This document shows, one piece after another, positions 44,725 to 58,000 of a stretch of 64,000 nt of DNA (position 1 is the stretch's first letter; each line of letters opens with the position of its first letter). The DNA is taken from assembly GCA_010645155.1 (NCBI GenBank), contig JAAGOF010000291.1, positions 38,384-102,383 of the forward strand, read 5' to 3'. The notes under the pieces were generated by a model. The model ran no database searches. It was not told the origin of the DNA and saw nothing but the letters and a program-made list of their open reading frames with translations. Both the position numbers and the translations under genes were made by a program. The DNA comes from Tigriopus japonicus (lineage: Eukaryota > Arthropoda > Copepoda > Harpacticoida > Harpacticidae).

Positions 44725-45615
44725 GCTCTTCAAACTTGTGCATGCAATAATCAGTTTATTCAAGCATCTGTTGAAATCAGGCCCGTGAAGTTCCTAAAAC
44801 TGTTGTTTGAAAGACGTCTTTATAAGCTAAATTCTTGATTTTACATCTGCCCAACCTTTTGTAGTCGAAGACTGTTGCTCAGGGTCTCAACTTTCACCAT
44901 AGTTTCTTTTTGTTTACAACCGGTTCAAAACCTGCCAATTTATTAAAAGTGCGGATCAAGTGATCAAGTTGCTTCGGAACCATCATACAATTTCTAGGAT
45001 GACCAGCTTGATTCAAAACGCGTGAAGGAGTTTCCAAAATTTCAATCACTTCAAAAAAAATCCATTTGAAGTATGTCAACACAAACAACGCAAGAAATGT
45101 GCCTTAATTTTGAGCAATGGTAGAGGAAATTGTTCCTAAAAACAATGTAAAGAAATACAGTAGACACGTCTTTACACACGTTTACAAATTTTAGACAGTG
45201 TTTTTCAATGAAGTCTGAACCCTAGTGGAACAATCGGAGCACTCGATGTCAACGTATAGATGTTTTTTAGATCTGGAGCATTTTGGCTTTGAGATCATGC
45301 ACCGGAACCTAAGACAACCAAACAAGCACAGAAAGGCTCTCAAAGCAGGGAGAGAAATCAGTCGGTTAGCACTCGCAAGTGAGACTAACAGTCAATCCAT
45401 GAAGTGTGATATGAATCAACAACTATATTTCTCCTTTCACCTGGTGGTTGTGTCTAGTGCGATACGCGGCATTAGATTCAACAGGACGAACGTCGCCTAA
45501 GTTTTGCTCTCGGAGGGAAAAGTCAAGTCATTTGACAGAAGAGCTCAAGGAATAAACTTGTCTTGGAGTGAAAAGTTATGGAAAGTGCGAAAGAGACAAT
45601 TGGAACAATTGGAAC
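44725..45615. other. Intergenic, 5' flank of the C1q gene
   Basis: No gene or repeat recognised. The C1q-gene frame is open upstream of its ATG to about 45568 but has no earlier ATG. Confidence 0.45.
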
Positions 45616-47466
45616 ATGAAAGCGGTGCTCAAACAATTCCCCCTTTGGCTTCCTCTCTTTCTTTCCCTCTTGTGCCACGTGTTGGTCAATGCCGTTCCCA
45701 GAGAGGAACAATTCGGTTCACCCAATCCCGGAAATGAGGGCGGAAGTGATAACAAGATGGCTGCCGGAAGAGGAGATCCCTTCCTGTCGCTAACCTCGGT
45801 CTCTCCTCAGCGGGACTCGGGAACACTGGGATCTTCAAAGACAGCGGTTCCATTCCAAGACAACTCGAAGGACCACGAAGAAGGAAGGGCGAAACCGGAG
45901 AAGGAGGAGGAGGAGGAAAAAGACGAAGAGCAACTTTTAACCACTACCCCTAGAACCATTTGGAAGTTCTTGAGTGGAGCAAGTAGCATGAAGGCGGAAA
46001 CGAAGAAAGACGCGGCAAAAGCGCCGATTGTAACGAGAGGATCGATGATCGCCACCAATCGAAGGGGCCTTTTGCAGGTGAAAGAAGATCATTGGGAACA
46101 GTATCAAAAGGATCACAAGAGCGGAAGTTCGGACGATTTGAGAACCAATGAAATTCTTAACAACTTGATCGAAAGTAGAATCGGAGGTACCTTTGTACCC
46201 GCTGGTAAATTTCTTTAAAACATTTACAAATTATACTGAGCGGTCATCTTGACAATATTGATCATTCTTTCAGGCATGCATACACACGGTCAACCTCCTC
46301 CAAGACACCTCAGTTCAAATTCATGTCAAGGAATCATCGGATTCAGTTTGGTTCGCGCAAAGCAGAGCTCTCTTCAAGGACAACGTGGTCGTGTGGCCTT
46401 TGAAAACACCTTCACGGATCTAAATCAAGCTTGGGATCCCAAGCGGTCCGTTTTCAAATGCCGCCAACCTGGCCTTTATTTCTTTTCTTTCAATGGACGA
46501 GGAAAACCTGATCATGGCGATAAGTTCTGGATGTAGGTGCTCGAATGAGAGAATTATTTCAGAAAACTAATCTAGTCACGATTTAAATCTGTCTTAACTT
46601 TCAGAGCCTCATTAATGTTGAATGGCGTAGAGGTGGTGTCCATAGGGGGGACAGATGAGTCTGGATCATCTAACACGATCTTACTCCCTTTGAATTTTAA
46701 TGACGAGGTTTGGCTTCAATTGATGCAGGGTGCGCTGATCGAATCCGACGACCGATCCCGTACCGGTTTAACCAGCTTCTCAGGCTACAGGGTGGGTGGG
46801 ATTGCTCCAACGGATATTGATCCAAATCTATCCACCGAAATAGAGGATGATATCATGGTCAATGATGAAGAGCCTCTCTTGTCCCAACGCCATAATCTGG
46901 CTTTCTTTGATCGCGAAAACGAGGCAAAGGATCGCTACAACACGGTTACGGAAGAGCCATTCGACTTCTTGGATAGTCGAGAACGAGATCGGCTCAATTA
47001 TCGAGAGCGAACTCAAAGCAACATTGCCTCCAATCATTTTTCCAATAGGATCTCATCCCTTCCATATTTTTCCAAGTGGGATCCTCCATCCGACGAGAGA
47101 AACGAGTACCGTGATCGATTGAAATCAAAACCGGAGTCGTCAAGCTTTCCCAATCGAAAGTCTGACCTGGGACCACCAAATTTTAGTAATCCAGTTCCAG
47201 TTCGAAGATACTATTATCCGGAGAAGAGTTCCCCAAGGGAATCGCCAAGACCACGACCAGCCAACCAGGCAGGGAACGATGAAGCCTTCCGCCGAAGATT
47301 TGGAACAGGAGCTTTGGACCGTTTCCCTTTTGTCTCCTTACTGGAGACCTCTCGCTATCAAGAGACCAAACAGAGATTGGACCAACAAAAAAGGGAAACT
47401 CCATTGGACACGAGACGAGATCCCTGGCCAGAAAAGGACGTGTTCCACGCTCGAGTATATTCTTAA
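45616..47466 (+). CDS. Secreted protein with central C1q domain and long charged tail, 569 aa
   Basis: Exons 45616-46204, 46274-46532 and 46605-47466. ATG 45616 gives a signal peptide (MKAVLKQFPLWLPLFLSLLC...). Residues about 30-195 are low-complexity, with an acidic Glu/Lys run (KEEEEEKDEEQ). The C1q/TNF-like domain spans about residues 208-330: GFSLVR, VAFENTFTDLNQAWD, FKCRQPGLYFFSF, SLMLNGVEV, VWLQLMQG and the closing TSFSGYRVG. C1q domains trimerise and act in innate recognition or extracellular signalling. No collagen repeats are present. The C-terminal ~240 residues are charged and Arg/Ser/Pro-rich, which is unusual because C1q domains normally end the protein. The stop is 1.37 kb from the convergent prospero gene. 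Confidence 0.88.
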
Positions 47467-48420
47467 TTTGTTATTGACCGTCCATGGGCTGGTCCAAGAA
47501 TCTCAAATATTTAAGTAGTAATGATAAAGGAAAAATCAGAAAGAGATCTAAATCATTTCTGGTAATTTATTTTGGTTCAAACATTGTATGTTGTGTTACA
47601 ATTGTACATAAGTGGTGATTAGTGGGTAGAGTGGACGTGTTCTAGTAAGAAATCAAAAATTGGAATAACTAATGAGAGAAAGAGAGGCAATTGTACTACT
47701 ACCAGTTTAAGTGGAGTGTATTAAGATCATTGAAGGGGTGTGATTGCGCAAAACAAAAGCGTTGATTGGGCGAAAAAAAAAAATATAACACATTGACTAA
47801 TCATCAACACACACAAAATAAATCATGGGGAGAGGTATTTAGAGTTGACTGTGTGACTAGGCTACTCATCACACATGCACAAATTCTTCTGGGAAGAGCT
47901 TGTTAAAAAATGATGGGAAAATTGAAAGAAAAATCATACAAGAAAAGGAGAAAAGAAATTGAAAAAGTTGATCATTTGAAAACAGGGATGGAAAGCTGGG
48001 TGAATTTGAGGTGCAGATGTTGATTAGATTTAACTCATGATGATCTTGAAACAAGGGCCTTGTGTCGCGATTGAACGAAAGAGTTATGATACAAAAAAGA
48101 ATGAAGTGAGAGGTTTTCTTTGGATATATGAACCAGGATGACATGAATAATTGAAATCGATTCCAAGCAATCAGTATTCATAGTTGTAATTTTCTTTAGC
48201 AGTGGCATCATGTAGATTTTTATATATGTACGAATGTAGTATTACAGACGTGATAAGAGAAATGCAAAAGAGAGGGAAAGAGGGAGATGCGAGAGGGGGG
48301 AGGAAAAACGAGATAAATGCTCTAATAAACTATGTACATTTTTGGCTTCAATCTGCATTCGTCACCTTCATCGGGGATGACCATTTGTAACAACGCATAT
48401 ACAGCTTAGTGTCACATCAA

Positions 48421-48475
48421 TAGAGTAGTAGCAGTAGTAGTAGTAATAATAATATTGATAATAATAATAATTAAC
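48421..48475. repeat. TAG/TAA trinucleotide microsatellite
   Basis: AGTAGTAGCAGTAGTAGTAG followed by AATAATAAT units, imperfect. Confidence 0.85.
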
Positions 48476-48585
48476 GTCATCGTCCCATTGTTTCTCGTTC
48501 CAAAAAGGCACTGTGTCTCCCTTTTGTTGTCAATCAAATTGGAACCACCGTGGTCCAAGATCATGGGGAAGGGCAGAGGGGCTGA

Positions 48586-48632
48586 GTGTGTGTGCGTGTC
48601 TCTATGTGTGTGTGTGTGTGTGTATGTCTGTG
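48586..48632. repeat. TG dinucleotide microsatellite
   Basis: Interrupted TGTGTG runs. Frames reading through it are artefacts. Confidence 0.9.
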
Positions 48633-48838
48633 CCATTTCCAGCAATTTCTATTTGCATTGAAAGCATTCACTATGCCTGTGGATTGGGAGTTCACAGCAG
48701 AGATGGGAGAGCGGAGAGAAGAAATGAAGAGAAAAGAGATGATGGTTGGTTGGCTATTCTTTGGTTTCAAGAGGATGCGCATTCAATTTTTGGCGATATG
48801 TCTTGCATGGTTGCGATTTTTGGATGGGGCTTGTCTCT

Positions 48839-49018
48839 TCATTCCAATTGCTTGAGGAAATCGGGAGTCTTGAAATACTCCGGAATGGGCTCGTCGTATC
48901 GGGCAATGATCTTGTAGATCTGCTTCTTCCAACTGGACTCGGCATCCTTTCCATCCCGGATTGACAAGAAGAACTCCCGGAGAGTGGCCTCTACCACGGG
49001 TAAGAAATGGTCAGGAAC
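48839..49018 (-). CDS. pros: Prospero alternative terminal exon, distal (exon B)
   Basis: Acceptor CTCTCCAG, then 59 codons and TGA. It begins [17 protein letters not shown], contains [20 protein letters not shown] and ends FLKQLE. Phase 0, same as exon A, and identical in length (180 nt). 40 of 59 residues match exon A by eye. All strongly conserved Prospero-domain positions (TLREF, GKD, SWKK, IYKII, PEYFK) are kept, so it looks functional rather than decayed. Confidence 0.88.
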   Translation of the reverse strand, partial: VPDHFLPVVEATLREFFLSIRDGKDAESSWKKQIYKIIARYDEPIPEYFKTPDFLKQLE

Positions 49019-52000
49019 CTGGAGAGAAAACGAGAACATTCATTAAACCACCGAACGCCAAGGAATCGCAGGGGACACTTATTTATATACAGTTAACCGT
49101 GCACTAAGTTAATGCTCTTGAGCTCCATTAGCTCCCCATCTAAGAGTCTCTGGCCCCCTGGCTGGATTTCTTTAGTGTGTGTTGGTTCGTGTGTTGTTGT
49201 ACTTTGTATTCGAGTGAGTACGTGAGTTTGAATGGTGTGTACTTGTTTGTGCATTTTTTCTGTTTCTTTTTGCAGGGTTGTGATGCTTCATTATGATAAT
49301 GCTTGACGGTTGGGGGGATCTGATTAGAGGAGATATTGCGACGAAAATAGAAATGCAGGAATAAGAGAAGCCATTAGCGAAGAAGTTCAGGAAGGGAGAA
49401 GAGGTCACAAAACCAAGATGAGATGGAACAAATACCACATTTTAGAGAAAGTAGTAGAGAAGAGAACAAGAAGTCGCTGAAGCAGACGAAATGGGATGCA
49501 AATTGTGTGTCTGCTAACCTCAAACAAAGACTGTTCTTTAAAGTTGGAATGAGAAGACAAAGGATCATTCAAGTTGTTCCAGGAAGGCCTGAGTTTTGAA
49601 GTACTCGGGTACGTAATCGTCAAGACGCGCAATGATCTTGTAGATTTGCTTTTTCCAGCTCGGGTCAGCATCTTTCCCGATCTGGATGGCCTTCAAAAAC
49701 TCTCGAAGGGTCTGTTCCACGACCCATCGGAAGCGAACAGGAACCTGGAAGTGGATCAAGGGCTGTTGTAGATTTCGCATTTCACGCATCAGATGGCGTT
49801 GTCAGGATTTCCCAGCGCTTTTCCAGCTAGCCGACTAGACGACACGAACCCTAGCGGCCATAGGTGGCACTAGCGTGCCGTGTCTTCCAACAATTTGGGA
49901 AACCCATTCGCCTCGTTTTACTTCGTATGTATTTGTATCCATGAGAATTGGGATTAACCATCGCTCCCTTTTCTCACACACTGCTAGAGCAATAATTCAT
50001 CCATTTTATGGCAGAGACGCGTGATGCTCGAGCCTCATTCATTGATGGTTCTTGAGCCCAACAACCAATTTTCTTATCGAGGTCCGCCATCTGATTTGCT
50101 CCAAAATTTGGAACCCCCAGCCACCAACGGATATAGATTATCATTACGGTTGGGGATATTTTGCGGATAGATATAATTTGGAAAAACAGGGAAAGTGGAA
50201 GTGATTGGAAATTTGGAAGTAATCTGATTATGTTCAGCGCCAACCAAAAGCTATGACGACAAGATTTCACAGAAACGAGAGTTATAGAGAGGTCAACAAC
50301 GTTAAAAGAATACACGGCCAAAACAAGTTGAACAAATGACAGTCACAAAGAAGATCATGATTAGACTAGGATAAATCAAAGTTCGAACTCACCTCAATAT
50401 GATTGTTCCGGTTATAATGAAGGTTGAGGACACGGTACAGTTCAGACTCCAAAGTCACGTGAATGTCCTCAGGGTTCTTGATGCCCTCACTTAAGGCTTG
50501 TCGAGCATATTTCTCCATTTGAATATAGTAGAACTCTCTGGAAGAAAGCAAACATTTGAGTTGAGAGCTCTAAATCTTTCTTTGTTCTTGACTAATCCTT
50601 AATAGCTTCTTAATTGTTTCGCTAGGAATTCGAAAAGCAAACACAGATCATCTTAATTGCTTTGAAAAGAGCGGGAAAAACTCGCCTTCAAGAGACGAGT
50701 TGTCAAGATTGTTTGATGATTTTTTCGTCTTCTATTTGCTCATCTCAATGTGGTCTTGTTTTGTGAGCATTGGAAGATGTCAATTGTTTCCTAGAACCGT
50801 TACAACGATTGTCTCTCGTTGTTTGTCTTGAGCAAAATAGGCAAGCTTCAAGTGATTTCAAGTCAAACAAGGAGACGTGACGCCAAAACGATTCCAAGTT
50901 TCTCTTCCTTCACCTTGGTCTAAATTCATCACCAACCGTCTTCCAATGAACGAACGCCCTTCTCGGTCCAAGGGATCTCTCTAATGATCTTCCTTCTCAA
51001 AAGTAGATAGTACCCCCTTCGTCTCTGCAGACTTTTTTCATCTGTCCATGTTTTTGTATTGTCATTAATTCTGCACCTTTGTTTACCTCTACCCACTTGA
51101 GAGCAAGCATCCAACTCCTCCTCCTCCTCCTGTTCGTCCTGACAATATTTGCTCATTTCTCTTCTTTTGCTCAATCCTCTTTCTGCTTTACATATTGATC
51201 GCACACAATGGCCAAAGTAAACTCGTGGTTAGAGGGGAAACAAAGAAGACGTCGCGATAATCCACACTAGTACGAGTACTACCTACTACTACTGTTGTCA
51301 TCCTCTGGCTTAGGAGGAACCGAGTGACCAACAAAGTGGTTCCAAGGCAGATACTAGATGGACTCAATTTAGACAAGATTTGGAACCACAGAGGTCGCGT
51401 GCGAGAAATCCTTTTCCAAAAATTGAAAACGTCTGCTTATCTTCCTCGCCTACTGAGAGATTGGAACTCTCTCTCTGTCCAATCAGGTGTGTTTCTTGCC
51501 GCTCTCTAAGTTCACCCTCACCTCAACAATCAACGAAGAACACTTCCCCATAACTGTTCCGTTAAGGATAGCGAGGTCTGACAATTGACGTGAGGTTCAG
51601 CTTAGAGACTCCCAAATGACACAAGTCATGCCAAGATCTCATTCATGAATGGGATGGAGCGAAAACGAAGTCACACCAAGACCAATGATGGGTCGAGGGG
51701 TGCAAGAGAAAAGACGGAAAGGGATTAAAGTGGATTAGGATGAGGAAGAGCAGGCTCGTGAAGGTGGACCTGCGAGCGAGAAGATGGCTGTCAAGATGTG
51801 TCCAATGAGGGAGAAAGGCCATATTCAATGGACTGATTAATGATGACCTCTTTTAAATGTGTTCACACTTCTTCTTGAAGATAAAGAGAAGGAAGGACCT
51901 TTCTGATGAAAGAACTTTCTCGAATGACTTTTTGGGGTCTCTTAGCCCTTTTATGTCTTTTATATGGAGGAGAAAAAGTGAGACCGAGGAAAGTAGGCAA

Positions 52001-55000
52001 GCCATATTTGTCATTTACTATCACTATTCAAACAACTTGGAATGCCTCTTAAGAGCTTTTTTGCTCACCTTTTTGGCTCTGGTGGAACTCTCTTGTTCCG
52101 ACAATAAAAGCAAGTGACAACATTGGTACATTTAAGAAGAAAAAAAGGGATTACGCGCTTTCACCATAAATGAACCAAATTGAACGAAAAAAAGTTTCTG
52201 TTTTCCAACCAAAACTCAAATCTCCGATCATCTTTCCTCGTTCCCGAAATCGATCGCGTTTTCCTCGCCTTTGTGTTCCAGTGTTGTTGGCGTTATGCGT
52301 TGTTGCTGCCCTCGAAATCAGTATGAGCCGAATAAATCTCCTCAGACAAAGCACAAGAAACTCATGGCGCAAAAGGGAGACAAAATCGATCGATTTCCTA
52401 TCCTACGTTGTTGCCTGCGTCGGTTCATTCGTTCGTTCCCTTCTTGTTCCATAAGAGTCGCGCGTATGGATAGACTGAAATATGGACGTACGGACGTCCG
52501 TAGGTCCATGGAAGAACGCGAAGTGGTAGTAACTTCCAAAAGAAGCCGAAGAGTGACGAGGCCATCTGCTTGGGAGCTTGCTTTGGCACCATCAAGAATG
52601 AGATGGAGAAAAACATAAGGACTATCGATCCATTCAGGGCGGGGAAAGAGCGAATGAAGGAAGGATAGAATGAAAGAAAGACGCCTTTGCGGCGAATAAG
52701 AGGACGAAGAGTCGAGGAAACTAATACGAGTGGTAAATGCGGGCTCGTTTCTCCATCTCCAGTCACGTTTCAAATGAACCGACGAGACGCGAGAAAGCAC
52801 CCTTGAGCAACTCCTCGGTCCCTCTACACACGTTTACGCTTGCTTATGTGGGGGATAACCGAGATCCCTTTTGTGCCGATGTCGTCAAGCTGACAAAATA
52901 CCCGGTTCCATTACTCAGATATAGGCAGATGAGCAGCCTACTGTAGCCTTTCAAGGGAATTGTCCCAACTATGGAGTTTCTCCTCCACCAGCTCTTTCGA
53001 GAGTCCGATCTTGGTGTGCACAAGGACATCTGGATGTGAACAATGATCTCTTTGGCGCGCTTTGGAAGCATTTTTGGCAAAGTCCTTTCGACGACGATGG
53101 ACCTCCTTTTGGAGCCATGCTCGGTTGAGCTCACTTTGAAGAAGAGCCAGACAGCTGCCTGTTATATTGGTAGAACAAATATGTAACCAATTCAACCACT
53201 GGTATTGAACAACTCATCGAGTAATCCCAGGAATGGTCAATGGTCGTTCCTTAAATAGTTTGAAAGACATCCCGTTCCTATTCAAGTCTCAATCTTGGTT
53301 ACTGTTTGTATCCGGCAACGCCTACTTAAACTACCTTTGGTATTTGAACGAGGTTGTCCATTCAAAACTTCGTATTGCATTGTTCTGCAGTCTATCTCTC
53401 TCTTTTTAAAGTGAAGGTATCTATGTATCTGTCTTTGGCCAAGACTAATTTAAGCTTGAGTGACTAAACATTTCTTAGTCAAGACGAGTGATCAAGCATG
53501 ACGACGACACTTTTCCATTCGAAATCAGAGTGGCAATGATGAAGGCAATGATGATCTATCTGGTCTGAGAAATCAGGAATAATTTCTTTTCTAATTACCA
53601 CTTCATTGTCCAACTTTTCTCATCTTCCCCTCGCGAGTTGGCTTCTTAAAATTGCATAACAATGCCCTTACGTACTTTGATTTGACAATCAAATGCAAAA
53701 CCAGTCACAGAGTCAAAACTGTCACACATGATGAGTCCTTGTAGCACCACGACTTGATAATAATGCCACTACGGCGTTCACCCCCGAATGAACACTTGAA
53801 AGCAATGTAATTCTGTTTCACATTCACGCCATCCACAACAACGGTGACTTTCACTCGATCCAATTTCCAAAGAAATTCCCTCATCTGACTTTCAATTTCA
53901 TCTCCCTTGGTGGCCAGAAGACCTGGCGCAAGAATAAGGGTCTAATAATACATCTGCTCAAAGAACTTATGCAAATGGTCGTCAAGATTCGATCACCAAC
54001 ATGTTTAGCAGTTTTTTACTGCAATTTTACACACCTCGTTCAGAAGCAGGTGTTTTGAGTCAAACAGTGTTGTTTGATTAATTCTTACAAAGCATTCCCT
54101 ACCTAGGACCAAAGATGTTCATTAGGTGCCCAAGTTAGAAGACGAAAAGAGACCCCTCCAATTTGGAGAAAGTCAAGCTGGATGGCTTGTTGGGGTTGGG
54201 GTCCATGTTTACTTCCATTGAGCAAAGACACGATCATCACCAAGTGAGAGCCAGAGAAAACATGAGCCTGCCTGTCCTCCTCGTTCCCTTCCATCATAAA
54301 GTGGTGAGTCAAGCTGGACTCGACACAAAATGTCACACACCACAAAAACGCCCTTCTTGTGTCAACAAGCATCACCTGCTCCATTCGCAATGACGGATAG
54401 AGCACCTTGAGTGCATGCTGATTCTCTTCTGGAAGATTGTGGCCAACGATCTTCATTGGAAGAGAAGGGCTTCCAAGTTGTATACAAGGCTACAGTTACG
54501 GCATACTACATTTCTCGAGGTCCAGTAAATAAGGTCCATATCGTCGGAAATGGAACGGTTTAATAGCCTGTTATGGAGTGAAGTGAAAGACGAACGAAAG
54601 TGATCTGGCCAATCCTGGTGAGAGAACGAGATTAGTCCATTTCTCTAATGTCTTTTCTACGCTAGACGCCAGACTTGCGACTTGCTTTCGAAACCAACCA
54701 AACAACCAACCATCATCAAAGGCCACAAAGAGAGAAGGAGACCTAACTACAATGACCATTTAAAAAACCAGGATGTCTGATATGGTTGTTCCCTCTAATG
54801 GATCCGAACCACTTAAGCACAAAGCAAAAACCTTGCTTGCCTGAAGAAGGTTCTTTCCATTTAAGAGAAACCCATTGCAAAGACTCAAATATGTCGCTTC
54901 AATTCTCCCCTCGAGAAAAACGCTAAAGATATCCATCACAATTTTCATCGAAAGAGGGAAAGAACTATGGGATGATTGCTGCATTTACAATCACCACGTG

Positions 55001-58000
55001 TACCAACATGAAACCATTGGAAAGAAAGCTACCTTAGTTCCTTCCTGCCTTGCTCGTTGGTGGCAAATCCGTCAAGAAGCATTAAAAATTGAAAAATTTG
55101 CACACGCAATCCACACTTCTCATTGTTTCTTCGTCTCATGCTCCTTAAGGCATTATTGAGTTGGGCTTTTTGCGCTCGACGAGTAACCAACCCCACCGTC
55201 CAGATGGTTGACACGTTATAACTGGTGGGGCATTTTCGTGTCATGACACCCAATACACACAATACGGACAACCAAGGAAGGCTAAGAATTCCGGCGCAAA
55301 AACCTCTTGACGAACTGGTGTGGGCTTTTTATGGGAGCAAAGGCGACAGTTTACACACTTCGAGGTCCTTTTTTTCTACCACTCGCGTGTCAAATAAGAA
55401 AGACACTCCTTACTATGGAATTCCGGTAGTTATTACCGAGTCTCTCATTTCGATCCGAGTCTAAAGTTATTTTCCACTCTATCATCTTCAAGAGCCCGAA
55501 ACTCGCTAAATTGGTCAAACTGTGGCAGCACCTAATGGTTTGTTGTTACTTGGTCGGTTCAATCTATTCTTTAATTTGTTTCAATTGTCAAGGGACCCAA
55601 ACTCATGTCACGAACCGAGAAAAGGACCTCCTCGTGATCCTCTCAGAGAAAGGTAAATAAGTCATAAAGTGGCTTTTTCGTGCGACCTCCTATCCAGCAA
55701 AGAAAGTCCGTCCACAAAGGCTGAAGACATCATATAAATTTAGCCGGCGACACAAAACTTGCCAGCCTTTTGAAGAAGACACACAAACATCAAGTACTTT
55801 GAGTGTCCCTATATATATTGGCCAGAATAAACCGCATAATTTGCTCAGAAAAGACCACAGCTAAGAGAGACTACGAGAGTGTCGTAGTGAAGATAAGTTC
55901 TGGCATGAAAACGCCTCTATTTTCTTTGAGCAAACTCATTTCATCATTATCATTAAAGAGAAGGGGAGTTCTAGCTTCTGATCCCGCTCTCTCAAAGGCC
56001 AAGTCAAAGAGATCATTATGACTCACTCATGCACTTAATCTAAAGGAAGGATATTTAAAAACTTGGATAAGAAACAGCCACTCACCTGAAGTTGGAGAAC
56101 CATTTGACTAGCTGGGCCGTGTTGTTCTTGTTAAACTTAATGTCCGGGAAGTACATCTTAAGAATGGCCGATGACGGGTATCGAACCCAGAAGAACATCA
56201 ACTTGGCCTTTCGCAGATGCATGGGAGTTAAAGTGGCGCTGTGAGCTTCCAAGGAGTAACCTAAAATGGAAGGAAGGAAACACTCATGAGATCAGGGTTC
56301 GAATGAGAAATAAGCTCTTGAAAAATGCCCTGAGGCCAATTCTTGGCGAGAGATTAATTTTCAAGTCATCACAAAGACAAACAAGACGAAGCCGCTGAAA
56401 AAAGTTTGGATGAAACTCCATAGCTTCAATTCGTAGAAAGGGTTCACTTTAAATTTGAATACGAGCTATTCGTCTTGGTCAAAGGAAGAAGTTTGTTGTT
56501 TTGAATAAGTGAGTGTGTAAAATGCAAGAAATAGCTCCGTTAAATTGACGACTCCGATATAAAATTACGGTTCGAACAAAGTTGGCTCCAAGTTTCGAAC
56601 TTGCTTTTCCTTTTGTTGCTGGCTACGTAGTGTGGTGCAAAGAAAAGGGATAAGTTTAAAGAACCATTGAAATAAAAATGCTCTTTGTTTGCCCGCCACT
56701 AGCTTGCCATTGTGAGTGGGTTGACAGGTTTTGAAGGAGCTGGCTTTACTTATTGTACGTAGCAAGCAGTGGTTTGACCAGCAAGGTATGATTTGTTGTC
56801 CATCTTCAACTTGAGAGGGAAAGTCCGCTCTTTCATTTGGACCCCTTGGCCAAATTATGGCACAAGAAAAGTTAGCAACTTTCCAAGCGAAAGCGGTGAT
56901 GCCTTCTGGCGTTTTAAAAAAGATTTAAAGCATGCAATGCAAAGTTTAGAGACGAACAGCGAAAGAAAGAAGGAGCTGTGTTGTCTCATGGGAGGCTGTC
57001 TGCGATGATCAAATATCCCCGATATGGTAACGTTTGGCTAATGGAAATAGCCACCCAAAGAAGACATTGTACTGTTTTGCTGAAAGGTGGTGGCGGCAAA
57101 CTATCGTCTCTAGAATGACACGTGCCTGATTGAGGTGGAAGTAATCATAGAAGAAGACATTGTTCTGGGTAAATAGAGCCAACTCAAAGATAAGAGTCTT
57201 GACAGATTGCCTTTCTATGCCTGGCTGTTCTGTAGAACGAGAGTTACAGTGGTGCCATTAAGAAATTGGTTAATATACCGAAGATAAGAGGGCCAAAGCC
57301 GAATCTGAGCTCGGGAAAGTAAACAAAGACGGCATAGTTTCTTCACATAGATATTTACAACCCGCAAGCAAGCCAATCCCTATCACAAGTCGCAATAAGG
57401 AGATCAAAAGACTTTATGGAGGCCGAATCACGAGCCTCAAAATCCCATGTCAAATGGATCTGTCTTCATGGGAACCCAGGACCATGAATATAATCCGCTA
57501 AGATTGATAATCAATATTTTGCAAATGAGCAGTACCAAACGAGCCAGATACGCACGTCTCGTTTCCTTTATGAGATTTAAGTGTTTCTAAATTCACCGCC
57601 ATCTGCTTCATTTCATCCCTCTTTTAAAGCGCTATATGTCACCCGAAAGGACCCCAATGTTCCATTTCAGTCGCTCCAAACGGACATCATTACTTCCATT
57701 ATGGAAAAGGGCGAGCGTATTATTTGGCATCCCTGTGACTAAAAAGGCGGCAACAGGGTTGGTTACTCGATTACCCTCTATGAAGGGTGATTTGTCCTTT
57801 GCTTCCTGCGTGTGTGTACAGTATGTGTCGGTTTTATAGCCGATTTATTTCGGGAAGCGGGGGTTGGTTTTTCATTGATTTTTGATAAAAACCGAGTCCA
57901 TCATTGCTTCTGAGAGAGGCATTTTCCCTGCTTTTAAGTGTAATGTCATCTAGGTATTTGTCCATTTTTGTGAGATGACATTCAAGGAAATAAAGTGAGC

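Larger units (their letters stand above)
47467..48838. other. Convergent 3' region (C1q gene and prospero), with microsatellites
   Basis: Presumed 3' UTRs of both genes. A TAG/TAA trinucleotide run lies at about 48421-48475 and a TG run at 48586-48632. TTTATT near 47566 is AATAAA on the minus strand, a possible distal prospero poly-A site. No coding exon was seen. Confidence 0.5.

Noticed and set aside
48455..48917. Frames reading through TG and TAA microsatellites near 48.5 kb
   Set aside because: They are low-complexity translations of simple repeats within the prospero 3' region.
51188..53195. Several 60-150 codon frames on both strands at 51-53 kb
   Set aside because: They lie in a prospero intron, overlap one another on both strands, and show no domain or conserved splice structure.
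56175..56190. GGTTCGATACCC on the minus strand, resembling a tRNA B box
   Set aside because: It lies inside the prospero homeodomain exon and encodes WVRYP. No tRNA fold surrounds it.
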